NCBI RefSeq assembly: GCF_009909145.1
Contig: NZ_JAAAPJ010000001.1
Coordinates: forward strand, 1,426,001-1,490,000
Origin: Corallococcus silvisoli
Lineage (GTDB): Bacteria; Myxococcota; Myxococcia; Myxococcales; Myxococcaceae
DNA length: 64,000 bases
Direction: 5' to 3'
Made by a program: the position numbers and the translations under genes
Part shown: positions 8,415-18,043 of the stretch, piece by piece
Layout: each line of letters opens with the position of its first letter
Numbering within the stretch: position 1 is the first letter of the stretch
The notes under the pieces: model-generated
Seen by the model: only the letters and a program-made list of their open reading frames with translations
Database searches by the model: none
What the model was told of the DNA's origin: nothing

Positions 8415-11333
8415 ATGCCGATGCTGCTCGCATTGAACACGGGTCTGGTCGAACTGACGTCCGAGGTCGCGCTGAGGTGGTCCCGCGACACGGGCAGCCA
8501 GTTGCCGGACTTCGTCGACGAGGATGGCCTGGAGCTCTTCGTGGCCACGCAGGACCGGATCTACCGGCAGGACGAGTTCGGGCAGTTCCAGCTGGACCTC
8601 GTGCGGTTCCTCCAGGTCCGCATGAGCATCAAGGTCGCGCTGAAGAACCTGGACGCCTACGAGGCGCGCCTGGATGCGCAGCAGGTGTCGCCCGAACTGG
8701 TGCGCCAGATGTTGGGCGTGAAGGCCTTCCCGAAGACGAAGGAGGCCCAGGCGCTCCAGGACGACGTCGCCCAGGTGGTCGACTCGATGCTGGACGAGGA
8801 GTGGGGCTACATCGACGAGTGCCGTGCCTCGCTGTACGCGCAGCTCGACTGGCACACCTCGCGAGGGGACAAGAGCGGCAGGGTCTCCTCCGGTCGCCTC
8901 CAGCGAGCGCTCAAGTCGGTGACCGCCGAAGACCTGAAGCGGGACCAGGGGAAGAGCCGGGCCAAGTTCCAGTACTACGAGCCCGTGCGGATCCGGCTGA
9001 TGAGCCTCGGCTTCGTCGTCTCTCCGGCCGGCACCCCGCTTGGCGCGGTGTTCCCCGCGAGCGACTGGGTCCGCGACCTCCCGCTGGAGTCGCAGTTCTG
9101 GGAAAGCGTGAAGGATCGGACCGACGCGCTGGTCCTGCGCTATCAACTGCTCGGCGACGATTCGAGCGCGCTCACCCGCATGCTCAAGCCGCCGGTGGAT
9201 CACCCCCTCAGCGAGGAGTTCAAGAAGAACTGGAGGACGGTCTGCTCGGCCTTCGTGTCCACCGTGGGGTGTCTGTGCGTGTCGTGGACGCGGCACCAGG
9301 AAGGGGGCAAGACGGTGTACGTGCCCGTCCTCGGTCTCTCCGGCGTCGTCCAGGAGGAGCCGGATGAGAAGTACTTCGGCAAGTACTGCCGGCACCTCGC
9401 GCTCCCCACCTGGAAGGCGGACCAGGAGGTCCCCAAGAAGGATCCCGACAAGTACAAGTCCCCCGAGGAGATCGAGAAGCTCCGCAAGGAGCTGAAGGAG
9501 GAGTCCAGCGACTTCCTGAAGAAGCGCTGGAAGGGGAAGGGCAAGATCGAGCTCGACGAGGACCAGCAGTCCCAGCTGGACACCCACGAGCGGCGTCAGG
9601 TCGAGCTGGAGCTGCTGGATTTCTACGCCCGGCGGCGCCAGGCGGAGGCGCACGAGGAGGAGGAGTTCAAGAAGGGGCTCTGGACCAACTACGACGTGAT
9701 GCTCGGCCGCACGAACACCGCGGCGCTCGAGTATCGCGCCCGGGACCTGCTCCAGTTGCGCAGGCCCGCGCGGCAGGCCCTGCTCAGCTACGTGTCGTTC
9801 CGTCAGAACAAGACCCACGACAAGCTGCGGATCGAAGCGCACCCGGTCTCTGGCCTCCAGGGGCGCGCGCTCGGCGTCGACCTGTGGATCTGCGGCTGGC
9901 ATTCGCTCAACTGCGCGGAACCCGCGGCGCTCATGACCGCTTCGTCCTACTTCTGTGACGGCGCCGACGTGCTGGTGTGCTTTCCCTACGAGGGGTTCCA
10001 GGACACCGGCAAGCAACGCAACCGGCCGAAGGAGACCTGTCCCTGGTGCGCCGCCGTGGAGCTGGGGTTCCGAAGCCTGAGCCGCAACACAGGCCAGGTG
10101 GACAAGAGCGTGGAGACTGGAGACTGGGTGACGGAGTTCACCCGCGCCACCCAGAGCGAACCGTCGACGGTGTTGTCACCCAAGCAGGGGTTCGATGCCT
10201 TCGACGACGCCAATCCCATCACGGTGTCGACGCGAAAGACGCTCTCCGGAAACAACGGGCTGGCCCTGGTGAAGAACAACAACCTCGACGATCGCGCCTA
10301 CAGCGAAGTCGTGGAGACCAAGATTGGCCGCATCCGCTCCATGTATCACCTGCTCGGTCTGCTCGACCCCGAGGTGATCGCGCTGGACCGTCCGCTCTTC
10401 GGGCAGCAGAAGCTCCTGGGGTCCGGCGCTTCGACGGGTTCCGGCAGGGGCCGGGGCTCACGTCCGCGACCGCTCGTGAGTCTCGACAAGGGCGGCACGA
10501 AGGACTCCCTGCTGAAGGAGATGGAGAAGTGGTCCAAGGAGGCGGAGAGCCGGATCCGCTCCGAGGCCGAGGCCCGGCGGCAGCGGGCGTCAACGCTCTT
10601 CGACACGTACGTGCAGCAGAACTTCGTCATCACCGACAACCCGGGCGGCGGCGACTGCCTGTACTACGCGTTCTCGGATGGGGTGAAGCGCCGCACGCCG
10701 CAATCCGTCGTGCAGCTCCCCGAGGGCGACCGGCTGGAGGAGGCGATGCTGTATCGCGAGAGCGCCGCCGCGATGACCGCGAACCTCATCCGCCGTGGCG
10801 TGGGAGTCTCCCCGGTGATGTTCCGGGACATGCGGCCGTCCCAGGACGTCCTGCGTCGGCTCGACAACGCGAGCATGGCCCTGGATCGGCTCAGGCTCGA
10901 CGCCTGGGCGAGCGTCCGGCTGCGACGCGGGCTGCGGGTCGACTACGCGTTCAGGGATACCGATCCCCGCTACGCGGAGCATGTCGCCCTCGCGGAGACC
11001 TTCGTCATGGAAGCCGTCCGCCGGAACGTCGAGCTGAGCGATTCGCTCCGCGTGATCGCCGATGCCTATGAGGCGGGCCAGCGCCGTCGGCGACAGTGGG
11101 CTGGGGACCTCGACTTCCGCGGCCTCGTGCTCTCCGCGCGGGTGAACCTGAGGATCCACTACGTCGACGCTTCGGACCGGGGCATCCGCGACCACCAGGG
11201 TCACCGGGTCGACACGTACGACTTCAGGGAACTCTCGGCACAGTACTTCGGCTCGGACGTACCGGCGGCGGCCGTCACCATCGACATCCTCCACGTCAGG
11301 GACAACCATTACGTGGCCGGGCGCCGCGCGTAA
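8415..11333 (+). CDS. 972-residue multidomain protein with deaminase-like centre and OTU-protease-like C terminus
   Basis: The ATG at 8415 is chosen because coding-like sequence begins there; 8421 is an alternative and no strong RBS is seen. Residues 1-450 are alpha-helical and charged, with a coiled-coil-like Lys/Glu-rich segment around 350-420. Residues about 480-560 carry a cytidine-deaminase-fold signature: NCAEPAAL with Cys500-Ala-Glu502, then CPWC (Cys542, Cys545) 40 residues later. His496 lies just before. The C terminus (about 735-972) fits an OTU cysteine protease: TDNPGGGDCLYYAF with Asp741, Asp747 and Cys748, and a terminal LHVRDNHYVAGR with His965. Both domain types are typical of polymorphic or eukaryote-directed effectors. 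No signal peptide is seen. Domain calls rest on motifs only; activity is unproven. Confidence 0.75.
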   Translation: MPMLLALNTGLVELTSEVALRWSRDTGSQLPDFVDEDGLELFVATQDRIYRQDEFGQFQLDLVRFLQVRMSIKVALKNLDAYEARLDAQQVSPELVRQMLGVKAFPKTKEAQALQDDVAQVVDSMLDEEWGYIDECRASLYAQLDWHTSRGDKSGRVSSGRLQRALKSVTAEDLKRDQGKSRAKFQYYEPVRIRLMSLGFVVSPAGTPLGAVFPASDWVRDLPLESQFWESVKDRTDALVLRYQLLGDDSSALTRMLKPPVDHPLSEEFKKNWRTVCSAFVSTVGCLCVSWTRHQEGGKTVYVPVLGLSGVVQEEPDEKYFGKYCRHLALPTWKADQEVPKKDPDKYKSPEEIEKLRKELKEESSDFLKKRWKGKGKIELDEDQQSQLDTHERRQVELELLDFYARRRQAEAHEEEEFKKGLWTNYDVMLGRTNTAALEYRARDLLQLRRPARQALLSYVSFRQNKTHDKLRIEAHPVSGLQGRALGVDLWICGWHSLNCAEPAALMTASSYFCDGADVLVCFPYEGFQDTGKQRNRPKETCPWCAAVELGFRSLSRNTGQVDKSVETGDWVTEFTRATQSEPSTVLSPKQGFDAFDDANPITVSTRKTLSGNNGLALVKNNNLDDRAYSEVVETKIGRIRSMYHLLGLLDPEVIALDRPLFGQQKLLGSGASTGSGRGRGSRPRPLVSLDKGGTKDSLLKEMEKWSKEAESRIRSEAEARRQRASTLFDTYVQQNFVITDNPGGGDCLYYAFSDGVKRRTPQSVVQLPEGDRLEEAMLYRESAAAMTANLIRRGVGVSPVMFRDMRPSQDVLRRLDNASMALDRLRLDAWASVRLRRGLRVDYAFRDTDPRYAEHVALAETFVMEAVRRNVELSDSLRVIADAYEAGQRRRRQWAGDLDFRGLVLSARVNLRIHYVDASDRGIRDHQGHRVDTYDFRELSAQYFGSDVPAAAVTIDILHVRDNHYVAGRRA

Positions 11334-11673
11334 CGCCGCGGGCGGGGCGCCCGACCGTCTCCGCGCACAGGCTCGACGTATTTTTTCCAGCTCGACCAAT
11401 CACGGCCCGCTTCGAGTCGTCGAGGCGGGCCGGGGCGAGAGCCTGGGCCGACCGTTGGACGTGCAACCACCTGCCCCTCGGGGCTGTCTGGATGCGAGCT
11501 GGACGCCCGGCAGGGCAGGGGGCCTGAAGAAAGGGCAATGATTCCGGGCCTCTGGAGCTTCGATGCTGCTGCCTCGCGCGTGTAATCCTGGAAAAGCTGT
11601 CCTAGGCAACTCGCGCGCTCCGCGTCCGATAATCAGTCCAAGTTCCGCCCCTTCCAAATCTACGAGGCCCACC
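11334..11673. other. Intergenic stretch with a GC-rich inverted repeat
   Basis: About 340 bases. CGGCCCGC and GCGGGCCG around 11402-11432 can form an 8-bp stem and might end the upstream transcript. The upstream in-frame start at 11563 of the next gene would add an unstructured basic extension and is rejected in favour of 11674. Confidence 0.35.
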
Positions 11674-12702
11674 ATGGGTTTCCCCGACATCAAGCGCACC
11701 TTCAACGCCGTCCGGACCAACGTCCAGCAGACCTTCGAGGCCAACAAGCAGCTCGTGAAGGGTGGGATCGCGGTTGCGACCCAGGCCTCGAAGGCGATCA
11801 ACTTCAGCAAGGACGCCTTCCAGCAGATCAAGAACATCAAGGACGGCGCCCAGGGCATCCTCGGGAAGACGAACCTGGACTTCGTCCGCAACCCGACCTT
11901 CTCCCAGGGCTTCAAGGGGCTGACCAAGTTCGGCGCGCAGATGGGCGCCGCCATGCGCTACGCCGGCATCCCCGGCGCGGTGGCCGCGGGCGCCACGGCC
12001 TTCAAGGACGTCCGCCAGGCCATCCGCTCCGGCAGCAAGGACGACATCATCACCGCCACGCGCTCCTCCCTGGACGCGGCCAAGTCCACCATCTCCGCCG
12101 CGACGGGCGGCATCGTCGGCAGCAAGGTGATGGGCGGAGTGCTGGGCGGCAGCATCTTCAAGGGCAAGCTGGACGCCGGCAAGGCGGCGTTCGACACCTT
12201 CAAGAAGGCGCTCCCCCACGCCAGCGAAGACGTGCTCAAGGCCGTCAAGGGCGCCGCCACCAAGGGCATCATGGAGGGGGCCTCGCTGAAGAACGTGGGC
12301 CGCGCCGTCACCACCGCCGCGGGCGACGCCGCGAAGGCCGGCAGCACGCTGGCCAAGGGCATCCTGGGCAGCGGGACGCGCTCCGCCGCCAAGGCCGCGC
12401 TGGCCACGGTGGGCCGCGAGGCCGGTGAGGCCGCCCTCAAGCAGGGTGCGAAGGCCGCCGCGGGCACCGCCGCCAAGGCGCTGGGCCGGTTCGCTCCGGG
12501 CGTCAACGTGGCCATCGCCGCGGTGGACGTGGCCAACGCGGGCGCGACGCTGATGGACAAGAACGCGGGCGTCGGCAAGAAGGTGACGTCGGTCATCACC
12601 GCGGTGGGCTCCATCGCCGCGGCCACCAACATCCCGATCGTCAGCCAGGTGGGCGCCGCCGTCTCCACGGTGTCCAGCATCGTGGGCGCCTTCTTCAAGT
12701 AA
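11674..12702 (+). CDS. Helical Ala/Gly/Lys-rich protein of unknown function
   Basis: 342 residues from MGFPDIKRTFNAVRTNVQQT. The protein is almost entirely predicted helix with small residues: alternating Ala/Gly patches, evenly spread Lys, and glycine-zipper-like stretches such as GGIVGSKVMGGVLGGSIF. The last 60 residues are more hydrophobic (VTSVITAVGSIAAA, VSTVSSIVGAFFK). This composition is seen in pore-forming or membrane-inserting proteins and in some secreted bacteriocin-like proteins, but I recognise no family. It lies between the OTU/deaminase-like gene and a trigger-factor-like gene on the same strand. Whether the three form one unit is inference; the gaps are 340 and 124 bases. Confidence 0.75.
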   Translation: MGFPDIKRTFNAVRTNVQQTFEANKQLVKGGIAVATQASKAINFSKDAFQQIKNIKDGAQGILGKTNLDFVRNPTFSQGFKGLTKFGAQMGAAMRYAGIPGAVAAGATAFKDVRQAIRSGSKDDIITATRSSLDAAKSTISAATGGIVGSKVMGGVLGGSIFKGKLDAGKAAFDTFKKALPHASEDVLKAVKGAATKGIMEGASLKNVGRAVTTAAGDAAKAGSTLAKGILGSGTRSAAKAALATVGREAGEAALKQGAKAAAGTAAKALGRFAPGVNVAIAAVDVANAGATLMDKNAGVGKKVTSVITAVGSIAAATNIPIVSQVGAAVSTVSSIVGAFFK

Positions 12703-12826
12703 GCGTTCAAACCCTCGCGGTTTGTCAGAGCGGCTCGGCTGGACTAGATCTCAGTCCATGCCGAGCCGTCGCTTTGTTCCCCATTGGCGCGGACGCGGAC
12801 ACGTCGTCTATCTCCCGGGAGCATTC

Positions 12827-13912
12827 GTGACCCCTCCTCAAGGGACCGCAGGATCTGGCCGCGGCGTCGAGCGGCTGCTGAAGATGAGCCCGGTGGTGAG
12901 CAGCGCCTCCGCCGAAGCCCTCAAGCTTCCCAGCGTGCAGGCGCCCTCGCTGGAGGGCATCGCCGTGCGCGTCCCCACCCCGGACGACCTCACGGAAGAG
13001 GACCTGCTGCGCGCCTTCCACGAGAAGCGCCGCGCCCTGGCCACCACGCGCGAACGCCAGAAGGGCGAAGCGCTGGAGCCGGGCGACGACGTCCAGCTCA
13101 ACATCGTGGGCTATTGCGACGGCAAGCTCATCCCGTTCTCCGCGCGCTTCGGCATGACGACGGAGCTGGCGCCCATCGAGGCGCTGCCCGGCTTCTGCGA
13201 GGCCCTGGTGGAGGGCGGCAAGGTGGGCGAGTCCATGCAGATCGCCCTGGAGCTCCCGGCGGACTACCCGGTCGAAGGCCTCCAGGGGAAGCCCGCCCGC
13301 TTCCTGGTGGACATCGTCGGCGCCCACCAGGTGACGATGCTTCCGGACAGCTCCCCGGAGTTCCTCCAGAAGCTGGAGATGGGCAGCACGCTGGAAGAGG
13401 TGTTCGGCAACATCCGTGAGGAGTTGGAGGACGAGGTCGCGGGGCAGCTCTGGGCCCGGGCCCAGGACATGGTCCTGGACGAGGTGGCCCGGCGCGCGCC
13501 GGTGGAGCTTCCCCGGGTGCTGGTGGAGGAGGAGCTCCGTCGCCGCTGGGTCCAGGCCGAGGGGCAGGCCATGGTCGCCTACCACTTCGACGTGGACGAG
13601 CAGCAGGAAGCGCTCCAGGGCTGGTTCACGGACCCCACCACGCGCGCGGACACCGAGCGCCGGTTGCACATCGGCATCGCGCTGAAGGCCGTCACCGAGG
13701 CGGAGAAGCTGCAGCTCACGCCGGAGAAGCTGGAGCAGCTGATCCGCGACTACGTGGAGCCCTTCGGGTTGACCGCGGAGGACGCCCACGCCGCCCTGCG
13801 CGAGTCACCCGAGACGACCCGCCGCCTGGCGGAGCTGGGCTGGTACCTGCTCGCCGTGGAGCACGTCATGAACAAGGCGAAGGTCACCTTCGAGGGCGCG
13901 GAGCAGGGCTGA
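12827..13912 (+). CDS. Trigger-factor-like chaperone/PPIase lacking the ribosome-binding domain
   Basis: About 361 residues from a GTG at 12827 that follows GGGAG; ATGs at 12758 and 12884 are alternatives. Residues about 85-175 correspond to the FKBP-type PPIase domain of trigger factor (EPGDDVQLNIVGYCDGKLIP, ALPGFCEALVEGGKVGE, FLVDIVGAHQ). Residues 190-350 match the helical C-terminal chaperone arms (TLEEVFGNIREELEDEVAGQ, PVELPRVLVEEELRRRW, ALKAVTEAEKLQLTPEKLEQ). The N-terminal ribosome-docking domain with its G-F-R-x-G-x-x-P signature is missing, so this is not the housekeeping trigger factor. A role in folding or holding specific clients, perhaps the products next to it, is an inference. 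Confidence 0.8.
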   Translation: MTPPQGTAGSGRGVERLLKMSPVVSSASAEALKLPSVQAPSLEGIAVRVPTPDDLTEEDLLRAFHEKRRALATTRERQKGEALEPGDDVQLNIVGYCDGKLIPFSARFGMTTELAPIEALPGFCEALVEGGKVGESMQIALELPADYPVEGLQGKPARFLVDIVGAHQVTMLPDSSPEFLQKLEMGSTLEEVFGNIREELEDEVAGQLWARAQDMVLDEVARRAPVELPRVLVEEELRRRWVQAEGQAMVAYHFDVDEQQEALQGWFTDPTTRADTERRLHIGIALKAVTEAEKLQLTPEKLEQLIRDYVEPFGLTAEDAHAALRESPETTRRLAELGWYLLAVEHVMNKAKVTFEGAEQG

Positions 13913-13931
13913 GGCGGCCCCGCTCCGTGGG

Positions 13932-14339
13932 TCAGCTCTCGCTGAACCACAGCCCCAGGCCGCCCAGCAGGCCCAGGCCCAGGAACATCACCGCCAGCCC
14001 CCACGTCTGGCGGCGCGACCACTGAAGCCCCTCGCCGTACCGGTGGCCACACCACAGGATGAGGACGGCGAACCCCAGGCAGATGGACACGGGCCCGGCG
14101 GCGACCAGCATCCGGCGGGCCGGGCCGCTCACGTCCGCGACCGCCAGCACCCCCAGCGGCCAGAAACCGACGACGAGCACGCCCAGCACGAGCCAGAAGG
14201 CGCCTCGCCCTTCCCAGGTGTTCAGCTCCAGGTAGTCCACGGCGCGCCGCCACCAGGTACGCGGCGGTTCCGGGAGCGGCGACTGGCTGCGCTGGGGCTT
14301 GTCGGGAAACATGGGCGTCTTTTCTAGCACGGCGGCCAT
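13932..14339 (-). CDS. Small integral membrane protein
   Basis: 135 residues, or 126 if translation starts at the second ATG (14312). A Pro/Ser-rich cytoplasmic N terminus with a WWRR motif is followed by three hydrophobic segments: about 48-68 (AFWLVLGVLVVGFWPLGVLA), 76-96 (VAAGPVSICLGFAVLILWCG) and 113-131 (LAVMFLGLGLLGGLGLWF). It is convergent with the trigger-factor-like gene, 19 bases away. No family recognised. Confidence 0.65.
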   Translation of the reverse strand: MAAVLEKTPMFPDKPQRSQSPLPEPPRTWWRRAVDYLELNTWEGRGAFWLVLGVLVVGFWPLGVLAVADVSGPARRMLVAAGPVSICLGFAVLILWCGHRYGEGLQWSRRQTWGLAVMFLGLGLLGGLGLWFSES

Positions 14340-14693
14340 CGCCGGGAGACGTGCGGACCGAGCCCGTATTCGAAGCCCGCGCAGTCGTCACCGGGCTGAA
14401 GAATTTCACTGGAAAATGACAAGCGCCCGACCCCGAACAGGCTCACGCCGGGGTCTGAATCCAGCTCAAAATAATATTCTAGTATTTCCGTGAATGCGGC
14501 TGTGGCCGGAAATGTTATGAATTGTGTCCTCGCCGGTTACAATCCTTGTCGGCCGAGGGTCCCTTTCTTCCAGCTCTCCTCTGAGCGGCCCCTCGGCCCT
14601 CGCGTGGCACCGTGAGTGCAGCAGAGGCGCTGCCACTCCATGACCGGGACCGGGGACATCCGTCTCCGGTTCCATCCCCGCATCGGAGGTCCC
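14340..14693. other. Divergent promoter region with AT-rich core
   Basis: A local AT-rich patch (about 14467-14490, AAAATAATATTCTAGTATTT) stands out from the GC-rich surroundings between two divergently transcribed genes and probably contains promoter elements. No clear operator palindrome is seen. Confidence 0.4.
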
Positions 14694-17516
14694 GTGAAAT
14701 GTCTCGCATGGCCCTTCGTGCTGCTCACCGCGTTCTCGACCGCGGCCTTGGGCAGCACGAATCCGAAAGGCAGTCCTCCCAATCTCATCCAATCCGCCAA
14801 CCGGGCAGCTGTCTTCACCCCCGTGGACGACCGGGGGCAGCCCATCGAAATCCTGCCCGTGGGTGACTCGCTCACCGTCGGCGCCCAGGGGCTGGAGCCC
14901 AACACCGTCTACGAGCTGCGCTTCGCGCTGGACGTGGAGCGCATCCCCACGCTGAAGGAGGCCGTCGGCTTCGCCCGCGCGACGACGGACGCCAAGGGCG
15001 TGCTCGCGCCGCACATCCTCTGGTTCCAGTCCGGTGTCGTGGGCTGCCCGGAGCGCGCGGCCCCGCCCGAGTCGCCATACCGCTTCACCAGCTTCGAGCG
15101 TGCCCGGGAGGCGCTCGACGGCCGCACGCTGCTCGTCACCGCGCAGGCCGTGGCGGCGGACAAGAGCGGTGAGATTCCGCCCATGAAGCTTCCCGTGGGT
15201 GAGCCGGTCGCCGCGTTCAACCTCCCCATCAAGGTGGGCTCCGCCCCGCGCGTCTACCCATCCACCGCCGACGGCTGTCTGCTCAACGCCCATGAGACGG
15301 GCCGGGGTGACCTGTACGTGACGGGCTCCGGCTTCCGGGGCAACGAGACCGTGGAGGTCTCCATCGTCCCCAACCAGCGCGCCTGGCGCGAGGGCGACGC
15401 CTTCGCGGACGTGTCGGGGGACGGCTTCTCCTCCGCCCCCAAGAAGGTCGTCACCGACGCCTCCGGTCGCTTCACGGTTCCCGCGTGGAGCGCCGCCTTC
15501 CAGCGCCGTGGCGTCTACGACATCATCGCGCGCCGTCCCCTGTTCAACCCGCCGGTGGGCCAGCTGAGCGCCAGCGACATCGTGTCCTACGGCATCGACA
15601 CGGGCGTCGTGCTCTACCTCCTCTACCCGGTGGGCGGCCCCACGATGGACATCGCCGGCCGTCCCCTGAACAGCTTCCCCTACTTCGAGTTCGCCGACTC
15701 GTTCGCGGACACCTCCGACCCGGTGTGGGGCGCGGTGGATCCCACCTACATCCCCGCCGGCCACCCCGGCGGCACCTGGGCGGCGTACTACGTGGTGAAC
15801 CACCGCAGCGTGCTGGGCTGGGCCCTGAACACCAACCTCGTGGACGTCTCTGGCGGCATTGAAATCCAGCAGGTGAAGGCGGGGTGCGTGAACGGCACCG
15901 ACATCGTCATCTGGCATCCGCCGCTCGTGAAGGGGCAGTACGACGTCGTCGTGGACTTCGGCTCCACCGTGGCCACCTCGCCGGGCACCTACTCCACCGA
16001 CGGCAACTACAACGACACCGTCGACTTCCTGGACGGCGCCAACCAGGTTGGCTTCCAGGTGGCGAAGGATCCGTACGACCTGGGCACGTACCCCATCGGC
16101 CAGGACAGCTACTCCGTCGACGACTACTTCCCCACCATGGGCGGCGCGTCCAACGTCGACCTGCGCGCCGTCGTGCGCTACCCGGCCGTCGCCCCGGGCG
16201 TGGGCACCGCCGTCGCCGCGGGCACCTTCCCGCTCTTCGTCATCCAGCACGGCAACCACCGCATCTGCTACAACTCACAGAACCACGCCGCCTGCACCAA
16301 CCGCGTGCCCAATCATCAGGGCTACATGCGGCTGCTCGACACGCTGGCGAGCAACGGCATCATCGCGGTCTCCATCGACGCGTATGACCTGTCCGGTCCC
16401 GTGCCTCAGTGGATCCCCGAGCGCGGCCAGCTCATCCTGAAGCACCTGGAGCAATGGTCGCACCTCAACAACGCCGCCACCTACCCCAGCTACCCGAACT
16501 TCTTCTCCGGGCGCTTCAACGGCAAGGTGGACATGTCGAAGATCTCCGTGTCGGGCCACTCGCGCGGCGGTGAAGCGTCGGTGTCCGCGTACATGCAGAA
16601 CACCGCGTTCAACATCGTCTCCGTGTCCTCCATCGCGCCGGTGGACGGGCAGCTCTACACGCTGCCCGCGGGCGTGCCCTACTTCGTCATCCTGCCCGCG
16701 GCGGACGGCGATGTGACGACGCTCTCCGGCGCGAAGATCTACGACCGGGCGCTGGGGACCAAGAGCTCCATCGACGTGTATGGCGCCAGCCACAACCTCT
16801 TCAACACGGTCTGGGCGGCGGACGGGGATGACTCCCCCAGCACGCGCAATGACTACATCACCGCGCCCAACCAGCAGCGCATTGGTGAGTCCTACCTGTC
16901 CGCGTTCGCTCGCATCTACCTGAAGAACGAGACGGTCTACGCGGACATGATGCGCGGCCAGCTCACGTTCCCGTCCACCGCGGGCTTCAAGATCTACGCG
17001 ACGCACCACGAGAACTCACACACGCGGCTCAACAGCGGCTCCGCCACCGGCTTCACCCCGGCGGGTCCCATCACGCTGGCCACCACGAGCAACCCCGCGC
17101 CACACAGCACCAGCGTCATGCGCGCCACCTGGACGGGCAACACCGCCACCGCGACGTTCACGGTCCCGGTGGCCCAGCGCGACACCACCGGTTACGAGGT
17201 GCTGTCCTTCCGGGTGGCCCAGACGACGTCCGCGTCCAACCCCGCCAGCGGCACCCAGGACTTCCGGGTGGAGCTGGCCACTGGAGCGACCGTCAAGGCC
17301 ACCTCCTCCTCCCTGTTCGACGTCATCCCCAAGCCATACGTCCGGCCGGGCAACATCGTCCTGCATACGGTGCTCACCACCGTGCGCATCCCCCTGCATA
17401 CCTTCATCATGAACGGCAACGGGGTGACGCTGACCAACATCGACACCGTGCGCCTGCGCTTCAACAGCCCTTCCACTGGAGACATCTATGTCGACGACGT
17501 CGAATTCTCCCGCTAG
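14694..17516 (+). CDS. Large secreted alpha/beta-hydrolase
   Basis: 940 residues from a GTG at 14694, four bases after a perfect GGAGGT; the in-frame ATG upstream at 14616 lacks an RBS and would bury the signal peptide. The signal peptide is KCLAWPFVLLTAFSTAALG. Residues about 20-420 are beta-rich domains. The catalytic part (about 480-790) contains FVIQHGNH (oxyanion-hole region) and the nucleophile elbow SVSGHSRGGE, then a probable His in GASHNLFN. A C-terminal beta-sandwich (about 800-940) resembles a carbohydrate-binding or P-domain-like module. It is probably an exported lipase, PHB depolymerase or cutinase-like enzyme. Its end overlaps the next gene by 29 bases. Confidence 0.82.
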   Translation: MKCLAWPFVLLTAFSTAALGSTNPKGSPPNLIQSANRAAVFTPVDDRGQPIEILPVGDSLTVGAQGLEPNTVYELRFALDVERIPTLKEAVGFARATTDAKGVLAPHILWFQSGVVGCPERAAPPESPYRFTSFERAREALDGRTLLVTAQAVAADKSGEIPPMKLPVGEPVAAFNLPIKVGSAPRVYPSTADGCLLNAHETGRGDLYVTGSGFRGNETVEVSIVPNQRAWREGDAFADVSGDGFSSAPKKVVTDASGRFTVPAWSAAFQRRGVYDIIARRPLFNPPVGQLSASDIVSYGIDTGVVLYLLYPVGGPTMDIAGRPLNSFPYFEFADSFADTSDPVWGAVDPTYIPAGHPGGTWAAYYVVNHRSVLGWALNTNLVDVSGGIEIQQVKAGCVNGTDIVIWHPPLVKGQYDVVVDFGSTVATSPGTYSTDGNYNDTVDFLDGANQVGFQVAKDPYDLGTYPIGQDSYSVDDYFPTMGGASNVDLRAVVRYPAVAPGVGTAVAAGTFPLFVIQHGNHRICYNSQNHAACTNRVPNHQGYMRLLDTLASNGIIAVSIDAYDLSGPVPQWIPERGQLILKHLEQWSHLNNAATYPSYPNFFSGRFNGKVDMSKISVSGHSRGGEASVSAYMQNTAFNIVSVSSIAPVDGQLYTLPAGVPYFVILPAADGDVTTLSGAKIYDRALGTKSSIDVYGASHNLFNTVWAADGDDSPSTRNDYITAPNQQRIGESYLSAFARIYLKNETVYADMMRGQLTFPSTAGFKIYATHHENSHTRLNSGSATGFTPAGPITLATTSNPAPHSTSVMRATWTGNTATATFTVPVAQRDTTGYEVLSFRVAQTTSASNPASGTQDFRVELATGATVKATSSSLFDVIPKPYVRPGNIVLHTVLTTVRIPLHTFIMNGNGVTLTNIDTVRLRFNSPSTGDIYVDDVEFSR

Positions 17517-18021
17517 CCGTCTCTTCCTCGTGGCGGCGGCCTGCCTGGCGCTGACGGGCTGCGCGGAGGAGCGAAAGGGCGCCGCCGAGCCCCCCGCCAC
17601 GGCTCCCACCGAAGCGCCGACCGCCCAGTCCCCCGCGCCCATCCGCGCGGAGCCCACCTCGCCGGACGCGGCCCGTCCGGTGGAGGTGCTCCGGGTGTCC
17701 GCGCGCAAGGTGCGAGGGGATGCGGAGCTGACCCGGATGGCCGGGCCGGCCCTGCTCGCCCGCGCGGTGGATCCGATCGCCATCGAGGTGCAGACCCAGG
17801 AGCCCCTGGGCTCGCTGGAGCGCTCGTCCTCGCCGGAGATCTACCTCGACGGCGAGCGCGTCGGAGACACCTGGGCGGTGCCGCCCGACCGCCTCTTCGT
17901 CTTCCTGCCGGACGCCACGTCGCTCAAGGACGCGAGCGAGGTGACGGTGGCCTGGCTGGGCAACGAGACCCAGACGCGCTCCACCCGTCCGGCCAAGCTG
18001 ACTCGCCAGATGCTGCCCTGA
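17488..18021 (+). CDS. Small lipoprotein coupled to the secreted hydrolase
   Basis: 177 residues. The signal sequence SRLFLVAAACLALTGC ends in a clear lipobox (LTGC), followed by a Pro/Ala/Glu-rich linker and a compact beta-rich domain of about 110 residues. It starts inside the preceding hydrolase gene behind GGAG, so the two are co-translated. It may be a membrane-anchored partner or foldase for the hydrolase; no family recognised. Confidence 0.75.
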   Translation: MSTTSNSPASRLFLVAAACLALTGCAEERKGAAEPPATAPTEAPTAQSPAPIRAEPTSPDAARPVEVLRVSARKVRGDAELTRMAGPALLARAVDPIAIEVQTQEPLGSLERSSSPEIYLDGERVGDTWAVPPDRLFVFLPDATSLKDASEVTVAWLGNETQTRSTRPAKLTRQMLP

Positions 18022-18043
18022 TCCTGGGGCAGTGCTGAATCCG

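Noticed and set aside
8091..10016. 641-codon minus-strand frame opposite the OTU/deaminase gene
   Set aside because: Leu/Val/Gly-rich mirror of the plus-strand codons with no domain; the plus strand holds the motif-bearing protein.
14466..16259. 597-codon minus-strand frame opposite the secreted hydrolase
   Set aside because: Val/Gly/Arg-rich antisense shadow; the plus strand has signal peptide, RBS and catalytic motif.
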